Shown: positions 17,711 through 26,521, numbered from the stretch's first letter. The stretch: 64,000 nt of DNA from an uncultured Gemmiger sp. (GCA_944388145.1 CALXHQ010000008.1:46184-110183), one strand, 5' to 3'. Notes: generated by a model from the letters alone, not told the origin. Translations and numbers: made by a program.

Positions 17711-18523
17711 TCACAAATAAATCTCGTTCGGCTGCGGGGGCAGGTGGCGGGTGGGGGCGGGGGCGTTGGAGTCCCGCCAGGCGGCGGGGGTCATGCCGGT
17801 TTCCCGCTTGAACACCCGGCACAGATAGGTGGCGCTGGAAAAGCCGCACAGCCCTGCGATCATCTCCAGGCTGTACTCCCGCTCCAGCAACAGCAGCTTG
17901 GCGGCCTCGATGCGGGTGCGGGTCAGGTACTTGCCCGGGCTGACCCCCATCTCCGCCGAAAAGCACCGCACCAGGTGGCATTTGCTCACACCCAGCTGGC
18001 GGCTCAGCTCCTCCACGCCGTACAGCCCGATGTAATTGCTGCGGATGGCCTCCACCGCGGCGGCCACCAGCGGGCTCAGCTGCCGGGGCGGGGTGTCGGC
18101 GCTGGCCAGCTCGCACAGCAGCGCGTAGACCGTCCGGCTCTGCTGCGGTGTCGCGGTGGGGCCGTCCTGGCACAGCAGGGCCAGCAGCTCGGCGGCGCCC
18201 GGGCAGGCGGTGCCCGGCACAAACCGGGAATACCCCAGCCCTTCACAGAACAGATCGGCGGCCTGGCCGGTCAGCTGCACCGCCAGCAGATGGCAGGGCG
18301 ATTGGGGGACCAGCTGCACCGACCCGCTGCACAGCAGCAGATCCCCCGGCGTGCCGTTGGTGGCCTGACTGCCAGGGGCCTCGGCACGGCAGTGACCGCT
18401 GGACAAAATGCCCGCCCACAGCCCTGTGCCGGCCAGGGCCAGCGGTGCGTCAAAGGTTTCGTCCCGCACCTGGGAAAGCGCGCAGACGGCGGTGCAGTCA
18501 AAAATCAACTTCTGACCCTCCAT
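17711..18523 (-). CDS. AraC-family transcriptional regulator
   Basis: 270 residues. The C-terminal 100 residues carry two helix-turn-helix units (LSRQLGVSKCHLVRCF and IAGLCGFSSATYLCRVFKRETG), the AraC/XylS DNA-binding domain. The N-terminal part (about 1-140) resembles a small-molecule sensing cupin-like domain. It is transcribed away from the sugar-ABC ATPase gene and could control it or another sugar operon in response to a sugar. The start at 18523 lacks a strong ribosome site, so it is less certain. Confidence 0.82.
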   Translation of the reverse strand: MEGQKLIFDCTAVCALSQVRDETFDAPLALAGTGLWAGILSSGHCRAEAPGSQATNGTPGDLLLCSGSVQLVPQSPCHLLAVQLTGQAADLFCEGLGYSRFVPGTACPGAAELLALLCQDGPTATPQQSRTVYALLCELASADTPPRQLSPLVAAAVEAIRSNYIGLYGVEELSRQLGVSKCHLVRCFSAEMGVSPGKYLTRTRIEAAKLLLLEREYSLEMIAGLCGFSSATYLCRVFKRETGMTPAAWRDSNAPAPTRHLPPQPNEIYL

Positions 18524-18549
18524 ATCAATAAAATACTATATCTTTTCTA

Positions 18550-18578
18550 AGAATAAGCTGTTATTATAGATTTGTCAA
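18550..18578 (-). promoter_or_regulatory. Promoter of the AraC-type gene
   Basis: Read on the minus strand: TTGACA (18578-18573), a 17-base spacer, then TATTCT (18555-18550). The site lies in the 104-base divergent region shared with the sugar-ABC ATPase gene. Confidence 0.7.
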
Positions 18579-18627
18579 GAAAAACAGCCCGGCTGGGCGT
18601 CAATAAAATCCAATGGAGGTCATCACC

Positions 18628-19740
18628 ATGGCAAGTATCAGCTGCCGTCACATTTACAAGATTTATCCCGGCAATGTCACCGCTGTCAAGGACTTCAACC
18701 TGGAAATCGCCGATAAGGAGTTTATCGTCTTCGTCGGTCCTTCCGGCTGCGGCAAGTCCACCACCCTGCGCATGGTCGCCGGCCTGGAGGAAATCTCCAA
18801 GGGCGAAATGTACATTGGTGACCGCCTGATCAACGATGTCCCCCCGAAGGATCGCGACATCGCCATGGTGTTCCAGAACTACGCCTTGTACCCCCACATG
18901 ACCGTGTACAAGAACATGGCCTTCGGCCTGGAGCTGCGCAAGATGCCCAAGGACGAGATCGACAAGCGCGTGCGTGAGGCCGCCAAGATCCTGGAGATTG
19001 AGCACCTGCTGGACCGCAAGCCCAAGGCTCTGTCCGGCGGCCAGCGCCAGCGTGTTGCGCTGGGCCGCGCCATGGTCCGTAACCCCGCCGTCTTCCTGCT
19101 GGACGAGCCCCTGTCCAACCTGGACGCCAAGCTGCGTACCAGCATGCGTACCGAGATCATCAAGCTGCACAAGCGCCTGGCCACCACCTTCATCTATGTT
19201 ACCCATGACCAGACTGAGGCCATGACCATGGGCGACCGCATCGTTGTCATGCGTGACGGCGTGATCCAGCAGGTCGATACCCCGCAGAACCTGTACGATT
19301 ACCCCTGCAACCTGTTCGTCGCCGGCTTTATCGGCAGCCCGCAGATGAACTTCCTGGATGCCACCGTCAGGAAGGACGGCGACCAGTACGCAGTGGATGT
19401 GGCCGGCACCGTGCTGCCTCTGCCCAAGGAAAAGACCGCCGACGGCAAGCTGGATGCCTATGTGGGCAAGCAGGTCAAGATCGGCGTCCGTCCTGAGGAT
19501 ATGAAGGACGACGAGGAGTTCCTGGCCAAGCATCCCGCCACCCGCCTGGAGGCTGAGGTGGAAGTTTCCGAGCTGATGGGCGCCGAGATCTACCTGTACC
19601 TGACCTTCAAGGGCCAGAACATGATGGCCCGTGTGGCGCCCACCTCCAAGGCTCGCCGCGGCGACAAGGTCACCCTGGCCATGGATGCCCACAAGATCCA
19701 TGTCTTTGACGCCGACACTGAGCTGACCATCATGAACTGA
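18628..19740 (+). CDS. ugpC: Sugar ABC transporter ATPase of the MsmK/UgpC type
   Basis: 370 residues. The ATPase core has Walker [10 protein letters not shown] (about 37-45), the [14 protein letters not shown] signature and Walker [17 protein letters not shown]; the last 130 residues form the regulatory MalK/TOBE-like domain. In Firmicutes one such ATPase commonly energises several sugar importers. It stands alone here, without permeases, which fits a shared subunit that could also serve the importer whose end is at the left edge. GGAGG precedes ATG 18628. It is followed by a strong terminator, and its codon use looks like a highly expressed gene. Confidence 0.93.
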   Translation: MASISCRHIYKIYPGNVTAVKDFNLEIADKEFIVFVGPSGCGKSTTLRMVAGLEEISKGEMYIGDRLINDVPPKDRDIAMVFQNYALYPHMTVYKNMAFGLELRKMPKDEIDKRVREAAKILEIEHLLDRKPKALSGGQRQRVALGRAMVRNPAVFLLDEPLSNLDAKLRTSMRTEIIKLHKRLATTFIYVTHDQTEAMTMGDRIVVMRDGVIQQVDTPQNLYDYPCNLFVAGFIGSPQMNFLDATVRKDGDQYAVDVAGTVLPLPKEKTADGKLDAYVGKQVKIGVRPEDMKDDEEFLAKHPATRLEAEVEVSELMGAEIYLYLTFKGQNMMARVAPTSKARRGDKVTLAMDAHKIHVFDADTELTIMN

Positions 19741-19797
19741 TTGCAGCAAAAACCAAACCCAATCACGATTACTTGGACCAAACGGCCGAGACATCGT

Positions 19798-19838
19798 ACA
19801 GCAAAGCGGCCCCGCCACCGGCGGGGCCGCTTTGCTGT
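19798..19838. terminator. Terminator-like perfect hairpin after ugpC
   Basis: An 18-bp perfect stem (19798-19815 with 19821-19838) closes on a 5-base loop. It ends in GCTTTGCTGT rather than a pure T-run, but stem length and position support termination. Confidence 0.7.
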
Positions 19839-19910
19839 GTGTGCCCCCGCTCCGGTCACAGTGGACGCGATGATGCCAAAAAGGCATGATACACAATATC
19901 CAGAAAGTAT

Positions 19911-19939
19911 TTTACAGGGGGCGCGGCGGGCGCTATACT
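19911..19939 (+). promoter_or_regulatory. Promoter of the sugar acetyltransferase gene
   Basis: TTTACA (19911-19916), a 17-base spacer, then TATACT (19934-19939). Confidence 0.65.
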
Positions 19940-20039
19940 TAACGGTGCACCGGGGCGAATATCCGGACGGACCGGGAACAGTGGGTGGCCCAACGCCGGG
20001 ACGGGGGGCCAGCGGTGCAAAAACAGAAGGTGTGACAAA

Positions 20040-20621
20040 ATGACAGAACTGGAAAAGAAACAAAGCGGCCAGGTTTACGACGCCCGCGACCCGGAGCTGC
20101 GGGCGCAGCAGAGCCGGGCCAAGGATTTGATGCGACAGTACAACGCCCTGCCCGCCGGTGACAACGACACCCGCGCCGCAGTGCTGGAGAGGCTGCTGGG
20201 CCATGCGGGCCGCAACACCCGGGTCAACCAGCCGTTCTATGTGGATTACGGCTGCAACATCACGCTGGGGGACAACAGCTTTATTAACCTGAACTGTACG
20301 CTGCTGGACACCGGCCCCATCACCATCGGCAAAAACGTGCTGCTGGGGCCGGATGTGCGTATCTACACGGCGGTGCATGAGAAAAACGCCGCCGACCGCT
20401 ACTGGCGCGAACCGGACGGCACCTGTGCGGTCAAGACCCGCGCGCTGCCGGTGGTGATTGGGGATGACTGCTGGATCGGCGGCGGGGCAATTTTGCTGCC
20501 CGGCGTGACCATTGGACGCAATGCGGTTATCGGGGCGGGCAGTGTCGTGACCCATTCCATCCCGGACAACGCCATCGCCTGCGGCAACCCCTGCACCGTC
20601 AAGGGATACAATCAGCAGTAA
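20040..20621 (+). CDS. Sugar O-acetyltransferase (maltose/galactoside type)
   Basis: 193 residues. Left-handed beta-helix hexapeptide repeats run from about 70 to 180, and the catalytic His is in YTAVHEK. The short N-terminal helical domain is typical of the Maa/LacA group, which acetylates sugars with acetyl-CoA, probably to detoxify non-metabolised sugars. It is monocistronic, with its own promoter and terminator. The true sugar acceptor cannot be read. Confidence 0.88.
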   Translation: MTELEKKQSGQVYDARDPELRAQQSRAKDLMRQYNALPAGDNDTRAAVLERLLGHAGRNTRVNQPFYVDYGCNITLGDNSFINLNCTLLDTGPITIGKNVLLGPDVRIYTAVHEKNAADRYWREPDGTCAVKTRALPVVIGDDCWIGGGAILLPGVTIGRNAVIGAGSVVTHSIPDNAIACGNPCTVKGYNQQ

Positions 20622-20628
20622 CCGGAAA

Positions 20629-20681
20629 CCGGGCGCCGCGCGGAGGGGCAACCCTCTATGCAGCGCCCGGCTGTGTTTTTT
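20629..20681 (+). terminator. Terminator after the acetyltransferase
   Basis: CCGGGCGC (20629-20636) pairs with GCGCCCGG (20663-20670) around a loop that itself contains a smaller GAGGG/CCCTC hairpin; TTTTTT follows at 20676-20681. Confidence 0.75.
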
Positions 20682-20825
20682 GGGCGGCGGCCTGCGCGGG
20701 GGATACTCCTTTTGCATGGCCGGGCATACAAAACCGGTATGCCCGCTGCAAATGGCAAAGAAAACGGAATGCTGATTGCGATGAAACGTTAAATTTTTTG
20801 GATTCCGGCGGCGGCACAGCCAACT

Positions 20826-20892
20826 ATGCACTCCAGGCATGACGGATGATAAGGAATAGGTATTTCACATGGAAGCCCGGTGCCCCTATAAT
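20826..20892 (+). promoter_or_regulatory. Promoter and LysR-type operator of the redox operon (copy A of a shared module)
   Basis: ATGC-N7-GCAT (20826-20840) lies 61 bases before a perfect TATAAT (20887-20892). Between them are AATAGGTATTT and CATGGAA; the -35 is TTCACA (20864-20869) with a 17-base spacer. The same elements recur at identical spacing at 35492-35558. ATGC-N7-GCAT has the T-N11-A shape of LysR-type sites. Confidence 0.75.
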
Positions 20893-20925
20893 AAAGCCAA
20901 AGAAAAACGCAAGGAGGCAACTTCC

Positions 20926-21150
20926 ATGAACCAAAATAAACCACTTCCGAAGATCGCGCTGGGCGCCTGGGCCTGGGGCAACGACGGCACTTTCGGCGGC
21001 CAGCTGACCGCTGCCGACCTGCGCCCGGTGTTTGACGCCGCCCGGGCTGCCGCGCTGGAACTTTCGGCGGAGGAGATCGCCGAGATGGAGGCCCTGGGCA
21101 GCGCCGCCGGCCTCAACGTGATCCGCTACTGGGAGAAGGAAATGAAGTGA
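20926..21150 (+). pseudogene. Aldo/keto reductase with in-frame internal deletion
   Basis: 74 codons behind a perfect AAGGAGG. The first about 38 residues (LPKIALGAWAWGNDGTFGG onward) match the start of the aldo/keto reductase barrel, and the last about 30 (ELSAEEIAEMEALGSAAG then RYWEKEM) match its C-terminus. The roughly 250 residues between, including the catalytic Asp-Tyr-Lys-His tetrad, are absent. The frame stays open through the junction, so a short peptide may be made but cannot be an active reductase. It is the first gene after a strong, apparently regulated promoter and may now serve mainly as a leader. Confidence 0.8.
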
Positions 21151-21186
21151 TTCCGGATGGCGCAGACAGAAGGGGGGGACTTGTAC

Positions 21187-21750
21187 ATGAGACCGCAAGG
21201 AACAAAAAAGATAGGAACCGAACGTCTGCTTTTGCGCCCGTTCGACCCCGCTGATGCGGAAAGCTGTATTCGTAACTGGGCCGCCGACCCGGCGGTTTAC
21301 CGCCACGTCAGTCAGAAACCGCAGACACTGGAACAGGTGCGGGATTGGCTTTCCACGGCGGGGGAGGCCTATGGCAATTCAGAAACCTGGTATTGGGCAA
21401 TCGTTGAGAAGGCCAGCGGAGAAGTGATTGGCGAGATTTTCGTCGATGATTTCAGCTCCCGCAATGGATGGTGCGAACTGGACTGGAAAATCGGCAGCAG
21501 CTTCTGGCAAAAAGGATATGCCACCGAGGCGGCCGCAGCGGTAGCGCGCCATCTATTGGACGAGGTGGGCTTCCACCGAATTCAAGCAAAGTGCTGTGTG
21601 GAAAACCCGTCGTCCGAACGGGTCATGCAAAAAATCGGCATGGTTAAAGAAGGCGTTTTGCGCGGCTATTTTTACACAAAGGATGGCCGTTGGTGCGATG
21701 TGGTGCTGTACGCGCTGCTGAGCAGCGATATAACAATAGAAAACCCATAG
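21187..21750 (+). CDS. GNAT N-acetyltransferase (RimJ/RimL type)
   Basis: 187 residues. The fold runs from TERLLLRPFDPADAESC to VVLYALLSS; FWQKGYATEAAAAVARHL is the acetyl-CoA-binding motif A. Members acetylate N-termini of ribosomal proteins, polyamines or small amines. ATG 21187 sits after GGGGGGG. It is the second gene behind the redox promoter; whether it belongs functionally is unclear, and its codon use is slightly more AT-rich. Confidence 0.85.
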   Translation: MRPQGTKKIGTERLLLRPFDPADAESCIRNWAADPAVYRHVSQKPQTLEQVRDWLSTAGEAYGNSETWYWAIVEKASGEVIGEIFVDDFSSRNGWCELDWKIGSSFWQKGYATEAAAAVARHLLDEVGFHRIQAKCCVENPSSERVMQKIGMVKEGVLRGYFYTKDGRWCDVVLYALLSSDITIENP

Positions 21751-21805
21751 GATGATTCTCCTTCCGCCTCAACCTTGTGGACCATACACAGAAAGGAACC
21801 AGACC

Positions 21806-22510
21806 ATGAAAAAGTTTGTCAGCCTTACCCTCGCCGCCCTGATGGCGTTCAGCCTGGCCGCCTGCTCCGGCAGCGAGAGTGCGGCTACCTCCTCACAATC
21901 CGTCGCCCCGACCGAGGCCCCCGCGGCCAACGAAGCCCCGGCGGCTGCCGAGGCGCCCTCTGCATCCGAGGCTGCCGGAGCGGACAGTGAACCCGCCGAA
22001 GGCACTGAGGCCGCGGCGTCCGAAACCACTGACGGCGGCAACATCCTGGTCGCCTACTTCTCCTGGTCGGGCAATACCGAGACGATGGCAAACATGATCG
22101 CCGAGGATGCCGGCGGCACGCTGTTTGAGATCGAACCCGCCACCCCCTACACCGACGACTACGACACACTGCTGGATGTGGCCCAGCAGGAGCAGGCCGA
22201 CAACGCCCGCCCCGGGCTGGCCGCCACCGTGGAGAACTGGGACAGCTACGACGTGGTGTTCGTCGGCTACCCCGACTGGTGGAGCGATGCACCGATGCTG
22301 ATCTACTCTTTCCTGGAAAGCTATGACTGGGCCGGCAAGACGCTGGTGCCCTTCTGCACCAGCGGCGGCAGCGGCTTTGGCCGCAGCCTGGATAAGCTGC
22401 CCGACTCCGCCCCCGGCGCGACCATCCTCGAAGGGCTGCACGTTTCCGGCAGCAGCGTGGACGGCGCGGCCGACCAGGTGGCCGAGTGGGTCGCTGGCCT
22501 TAACCTGTGA
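21806..22510 (+). CDS. Flavodoxin-like lipoprotein
   Basis: 234 residues. A type II signal peptide ends in the lipobox LAAC (Cys about 19), followed by a 60-residue Ala/Glu/Pro/Ser linker. The flavodoxin domain begins at ILVAYFSWSGNTE, whose SWSGNTE loop binds the FMN phosphate; VGYPDWWSDAP and FCTSGGSGFG complete the site. It should be anchored on the outer face of the membrane and carry electrons there. The DUF4405 cytochrome-like gene starts 8 bases after its stop, suggesting a membrane redox chain. Confidence 0.88.
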   Translation: MKKFVSLTLAALMAFSLAACSGSESAATSSQSVAPTEAPAANEAPAAAEAPSASEAAGADSEPAEGTEAAASETTDGGNILVAYFSWSGNTETMANMIAEDAGGTLFEIEPATPYTDDYDTLLDVAQQEQADNARPGLAATVENWDSYDVVFVGYPDWWSDAPMLIYSFLESYDWAGKTLVPFCTSGGSGFGRSLDKLPDSAPGATILEGLHVSGSSVDGAADQVAEWVAGLNL

Positions 22511-22518
22511 GGACGGCC

Positions 22519-23205
22519 ATGACCCCGAAAGCCAAAGGTAAAATCGTCCTGGATGTGGCCATGACGCTTGCCCTGCTGTTTTTGATGGGCTACCCCTTCT
22601 GGGGCGATGTGGCCCACGAGTGGGCGGGCGCCGGAATGTTTGTGCTCTTTATTGTCCACCACATCCTCAACGCCGGGTGGTGGCGCAGCCTGGCCAAAGG
22701 GCACTATACCCCCGCCCGCATCCTTCCGCTTGTCATCGACCTGCTGGTGCTGGCCGCGATGCTGGGACTGATGGTCAGCGGTGTGCTGCTCTCGAACCAT
22801 GTGTTCGCGTTTTTGCCCGTCCGGGGCGGCATGGGCTTTGCCCGCCTGCTGCACATGGCGTCGGCCTACTGGGGCTTTGTGCTCATGGCGCTGCACCTGG
22901 GCCTGCACTGGAACATGATCCTGGGCATGGCGCACCGCGCCGCCGGAGACCGCCCGGCGGGCAGGGGACGCCGGGTAGTGCTCAACATTTTGGGCGCCGC
23001 CGTCGCCCTCTGGGGGTTCGCGGCCTTTTTCCGCCGCGGCCTGCCATCCTATATGCTGTTCCAGACCCAGTTCGTCTTTTTTGATTACAGCGAGCCGCTT
23101 GTGCTCTTCTATCTGGACTACCTTGCCATGATGGGCACGTTTGTCTGGCTGGCCCACATGGTCGGCAAGCTGCTGCGGCCCAAAGCCCCGCAGGGAAGGC
23201 GGTGA
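22519..23205 (+). CDS. DUF4405 cytochrome b-like membrane protein
   Basis: 228 residues with about five or six helices. His residues in helices (FIVHHILN, LLHMASAYWG and LHLGLHW) are the candidate heme ligands of this group, which is linked to extracytosolic flavin proteins. It probably moves electrons across the membrane to the flavodoxin lipoprotein encoded just upstream. GAGGA precedes ATG 22519. Heme binding is inferred from family knowledge, not proven by the sequence. Confidence 0.75.
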   Translation: MTPKAKGKIVLDVAMTLALLFLMGYPFWGDVAHEWAGAGMFVLFIVHHILNAGWWRSLAKGHYTPARILPLVIDLLVLAAMLGLMVSGVLLSNHVFAFLPVRGGMGFARLLHMASAYWGFVLMALHLGLHWNMILGMAHRAAGDRPAGRGRRVVLNILGAAVALWGFAAFFRRGLPSYMLFQTQFVFFDYSEPLVLFYLDYLAMMGTFVWLAHMVGKLLRPKAPQGRR

Positions 23206-23209
23206 CCCG

Positions 23210-23689
23210 ATGCCCGCACTGTTCGACGTGATACACCGGGAATTTGTCTACCTGTGGTACTATTTCAGCGTCCAGCTGGAGCAGATCTTTGGCTGGTGGG
23301 TGCTGGGCATGGTGCTGGGGTCGGCGGTCTCGGTGTTCGGCAAGGGGCGCATCCATGCAGCCGTCGCGGCGGTGTTCCAGCGGTATGTCCCGGCGGAAGG
23401 ATTTGCCGCCCTCTTCGGTGAGAACGAGGGCTTCGGCGTGCTGCTGGCCGCCACCATCGGGGTGCCGCTCTACGCCTGCGGCGGGGGGACCATCCCGCTT
23501 TTGCAGGCCTGGCTGGCCGACGGCATGAGCATGGGCGCGGCGTCGGCTTTCATGATCACCGGCCCCGCCACCAAGATCACCAACCTGGGCGCGCTCAAGA
23601 TCGTGCTGGGCGTCAAACATTTTGCCGTCTATCTCGCCTTTGTCATGCTGTTCTCGCTGGCCACCGGGCTGGCGGTCAACCTGGTTTGA
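23210..23689 (+). CDS. COG0701-type permease, half-length
   Basis: 159 residues with four or so helices, about half the length of a full ArsP/YraQ-type permease. GVPLYACGGGTIPLLQAWLA and ITGPATKITNLGALK are the conserved repeat motifs, including the Cys of the substrate path. Full-length relatives export metals or metalloids; half-size proteins may pair. ATG 23210 follows GGAAGGCGG, 4 bases after the preceding stop. Its place in a flavin/cytochrome operon is unusual. Confidence 0.7.
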   Translation: MPALFDVIHREFVYLWYYFSVQLEQIFGWWVLGMVLGSAVSVFGKGRIHAAVAAVFQRYVPAEGFAALFGENEGFGVLLAATIGVPLYACGGGTIPLLQAWLADGMSMGAASAFMITGPATKITNLGALKIVLGVKHFAVYLAFVMLFSLATGLAVNLV

Positions 23690-23799
23690 TAAACAGGACA
23701 ATTTTTCATAGAACGTTCGCCGTGCCCTGCACCAAGCGCAGCAGAGCAGGAAAACGTCGGGACAACCAGATCACAAAAATTCAAAAGGAGAATGCAATT

Positions 23800-24348
23800 A
23801 TGAAACAGAACATTGGTCATTCGATCGCCCTCTATCCCACTCCGCTGGTCGTCGTCGGCACGATGGTGAATGGTAAGCCCAACTGGGTGCTGGTGGGGCA
23901 CCTGGGCATCATCGGCCACGACCATGTGATGGTCAGCCTGGCCAGCGCCCATTACACCAACCAGGGCATCCGGGAGAGCAAGGCCCTCTCCATCAATATT
24001 GTGGACGAGGCCCTGCTGCCCAAGGCTGACCGCGCCGGCTGTGTCAGCGGCGCCAAGACGGACAAGAGCGAGCTGTTCGATTATGTCGTCAGCGACACCG
24101 GTGCACCGATGATCACAAACGCCCCCGTCTCGATGGAGTGCGTGGTGGACGATGTCTACAAGACCCCCGGCTTCGAGAGTTTTATCTGCAAGATCGCTGC
24201 CACCTGGGCCGACGACAGCGTGGTCAAGGATGGCAAGCTGGACTACCGCGCCCTCAAACCGGTGCTGTTCGAGATGCCCACCTATGAGTACCTGCGCACC
24301 GGCGACGTGATCGCCAAATGCATGTCCTTCGGCAAGGAAGAAAACTGA
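23800..24348 (+). CDS. Flavin reductase-like FMN-binding protein
   Basis: 182 residues, an FMN-binding split barrel. YPTPLVVVGTMVNGKPNWVLVG starts the domain and SLASAHYTNQGIRESKALSIN is the flavin phosphate region. Members reduce free flavin or act as small flavin oxidoreductases. AAGGAG precedes ATG 23800; the long upstream in-frame extension is not coding-like. The 110-base gap before it has no clear terminator, so it likely stays in the operon. Confidence 0.85.
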   Translation: MKQNIGHSIALYPTPLVVVGTMVNGKPNWVLVGHLGIIGHDHVMVSLASAHYTNQGIRESKALSINIVDEALLPKADRAGCVSGAKTDKSELFDYVVSDTGAPMITNAPVSMECVVDDVYKTPGFESFICKIAATWADDSVVKDGKLDYRALKPVLFEMPTYEYLRTGDVIAKCMSFGKEEN

Positions 24349-24366
24349 CCCTTTGGGGGAAGCAGT

Positions 24367-24876
24367 ATGAAAGAGCTGATACAACCCAAAATCCTGATCG
24401 TCTGCTATTCTTACAGCGGCAACACGCTGGCGCTGGCGCGGGCCATCCGGCAGCGCACCGGCGGGGGGCTGACCCGGGTGTTTCCCACCCAGCCCTACCC
24501 GACCCGGTTCCCCGAACTGCTGGCCCAGGTGCGGCGGGAACTGAAAAGCCGCCATTACCCCAGGCTGCTGCCGCTCTGCGAGGCGCCGGACGGTTACGAC
24601 CTGATCTTTGCCGGTACCCCCAACTGGTGCGGCACCGTCGCGCCGCCGCTGGCGGCCTATCTGCGGCAGCACGGCGGGCTGGCGGGCAAGACGGTGCTGC
24701 CGTTTTACAGCCACTGCGGCGGCGAGGCCGGCGATGTGGCCGGCGGCATCCGGGCGCTTTGCCCCCGCGCCCAGGTGGGCCCGGCCTTTGCTGCCACGCC
24801 CGACGAGCCGAATCTTGCCGCCGCGCTGGATGCCTGGCTCACAGCCTGCGGCGTGCTGCACGCCACAGCGGTCTGA
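24367..24876 (+). CDS. Flavodoxin
   Basis: 169 residues without a signal peptide. ILIVCYSYSGNTLALARAI is the FMN phosphate loop and AGTPNWCGTVAPPL plus YSHCGGEAGD form the isoalloxazine-contacting loops. It is the cytoplasmic counterpart of the lipoprotein encoded upstream. It begins 18 bases after the flavin reductase stop. Confidence 0.87.
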   Translation: MKELIQPKILIVCYSYSGNTLALARAIRQRTGGGLTRVFPTQPYPTRFPELLAQVRRELKSRHYPRLLPLCEAPDGYDLIFAGTPNWCGTVAPPLAAYLRQHGGLAGKTVLPFYSHCGGEAGDVAGGIRALCPRAQVGPAFAATPDEPNLAAALDAWLTACGVLHATAV

Positions 24877-24904
24877 ACTGCTTTTTTGAGAGAGGAAGGT
24901 TACC

Positions 24905-25429
24905 GTGAAGGTACTTGTCATCAATGGCAGCCCGCGCAGGGGCGGCAACTCCGACCTGCTCTGCGACGAATTTATCCGCGGCGCCCGGGAGGCCGGGCAC
25001 GCGGTGGAAAAGGTCGCCCTGCGGGACAAAACCATCGCCCCCTGCCGCGCCTGCTACGCCTGCTTCCGCACCGGGAGCTGTGTGCAGCAGGATGACATGG
25101 CTGAGCTGCTGGACAAAATCTGGCAGGCCGACGTGCTGCTGCTGGCCTCGCCCACCTATTTCTCCACCATGAGCGGCCCCATGAAAAACATGATCGACCG
25201 CCTGTTGCCCAAGTGGCAGGACCTGGGCGGCAAGGACGCCTATGTCATTGTCACCGGGCACGACGGCCGCGCGGGACTCAAACTGATGGGGGAGGAACTC
25301 TCCACCGTGCTGGGCAACCTGGGCTGCCGGGTCAGGCAGGTTATCTGGGGTGAGCACGTCTGGCAGAAGGGCGAGGTGCTGGGCACCCCGGCCATGGACG
25401 AAGCCTACCGGGCGGGCCGCGCCCTCTAA
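24905..25429 (+). CDS. NADPH-dependent FMN reductase / flavodoxin-fold oxidoreductase
   Basis: 174 residues, GTG start behind GAGGAAGG. VLVINGSPRRGGNSD is the FMN phosphate loop of the NADPH-dependent FMN reductase family, and SPTYFSTMSGPMKNMIDR is the second flavin-binding loop. Cysteines in CRACYACFRTGSC are typical of clostridial iron-sulfur flavoprotein relatives, although the exact cluster spacing is not certain. It probably passes electrons from NAD(P)H to the flavodoxins of the operon. Confidence 0.85.
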   Translation: MKVLVINGSPRRGGNSDLLCDEFIRGAREAGHAVEKVALRDKTIAPCRACYACFRTGSCVQQDDMAELLDKIWQADVLLLASPTYFSTMSGPMKNMIDRLLPKWQDLGGKDAYVIVTGHDGRAGLKLMGEELSTVLGNLGCRVRQVIWGEHVWQKGEVLGTPAMDEAYRAGRAL

Positions 25430-25462
25430 GGCTGCCCGCTCCCACAACAAAGGAGGTCCCCC

Positions 25463-26521
25463 ATGAAGCAACACTGGTTCCCCAAAGCCGCCGCGCTGCT
25501 GCTGGCGGCCACGCTGGCCGGCTGCGGCGCGGCCCAGCCCACACCGCCCTCTGCCACTCCCGCAGCAACGGAACCCCCGGCGGTGACGGCCAGTCCTGCG
25601 CCGGAACAGACCCCGGTTGCTGACCCCGCCCCGGAATCAGGGGCCGCCGCCGGCGATCCGGTGGTCTACATGACCACCGACCTGACCGCCCGGGGGCTTG
25701 TGAACATCTACAACGCACTGGATGCCGCGCCCGAGGGCCGCATCGCGGTCAAGCTCTCCACCGGCGAGCCGGGCAGCAACTACCTGCGGCCCGAGCTCAT
25801 CGGCGACCTGGTCGGCTCCCTCCATGAGCCCACCATCGTCGAGTGCAACACCGCCTACGGCGGACAGCGGGCCAACACGGCCATGCACTACCAGGTGGCC
25901 GAGGACCACGGCTACACCGCCCTGGCCCCGGTGGACATCATGGACGAGGAGGGCTCCATGACCCTGCCGGTGGAAGGCGGGTCCAACCTGACCGAGAACT
26001 ACGTGGGCAGCCACTTTGCCAATTACGACTACTTCATCGTGCTGTCCCACTTCAAGGGCCACTCGATGGCCGGGTACGGCGGCGCGATCAAAAATATCTC
26101 GATCGGCATCGCCTCGTCCGAGGGCAAGGCCCACATCCATTCCGGCGGCACCGGCGGCACCGGCGGCAGCATGTGGGGCGGTGACCAGGACGCCTTCCTC
26201 GGGTCGATGGCCGAGGCCGGCAAGTCGGTGGTGAATGCCCTGGACGGCAACATCCTCTACATCAACGTGATGAACCGCCTGTCGGTGGACTGCGACTGCG
26301 ACGGCAACCCCGCTGAGCCGGATATGCACGACATCGGCATCCTGGCTTCCTACGACCCCGTCGCGGTGGACCAGGCCTGCATCGATCTCGTCTATGCGGC
26401 GGAGGACGGCGGGTCGCTGGTCCAGCGGATCGAGAGCCGCAACGGCCTGCGCACCCTGGAACACGCCGAGGCCATCGGCCTGGGCAGCCGCAGCTATCAG
26501 CTGGTCTCCATCGACGGCTGA
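25463..26521 (+). CDS. DUF362 lipoprotein
   Basis: 352 residues. A lipoprotein signal ends at LAGC (Cys about 22), then a 45-residue Pro/Ala/Thr linker leads to a DUF362 domain. Shared segments with the paralogue at 35698 are VECNTAYGG, VLSHFKGHSMAGYGGA, LSVDCDCDG and DPVAVDQACIDLV. DUF362 proteins often accompany iron-sulfur or redox enzymes, but their reaction is unknown. AAGGAGG precedes the start. It is the last gene of the operon and carries the exported version of the domain. Confidence 0.85.
   Translation: MKQHWFPKAAALLLAATLAGCGAAQPTPPSATPAATEPPAVTASPAPEQTPVADPAPESGAAAGDPVVYMTTDLTARGLVNIYNALDAAPEGRIAVKLSTGEPGSNYLRPELIGDLVGSLHEPTIVECNTAYGGQRANTAMHYQVAEDHGYTALAPVDIMDEEGSMTLPVEGGSNLTENYVGSHFANYDYFIVLSHFKGHSMAGYGGAIKNISIGIASSEGKAHIHSGGTGGTGGSMWGGDQDAFLGSMAEAGKSVVNALDGNILYINVMNRLSVDCDCDGNPAEPDMHDIGILASYDPVAVDQACIDLVYAAEDGGSLVQRIESRNGLRTLEHAEAIGLGSRSYQLVSIDG

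Noticed and set aside
20826-20892. MerR-type operator at the redox promoter
   Set aside because: MerR sites need a 19-20-base spacer; both copies here have 17 bases and an upstream T-N11-A palindrome, which fits LysR better.
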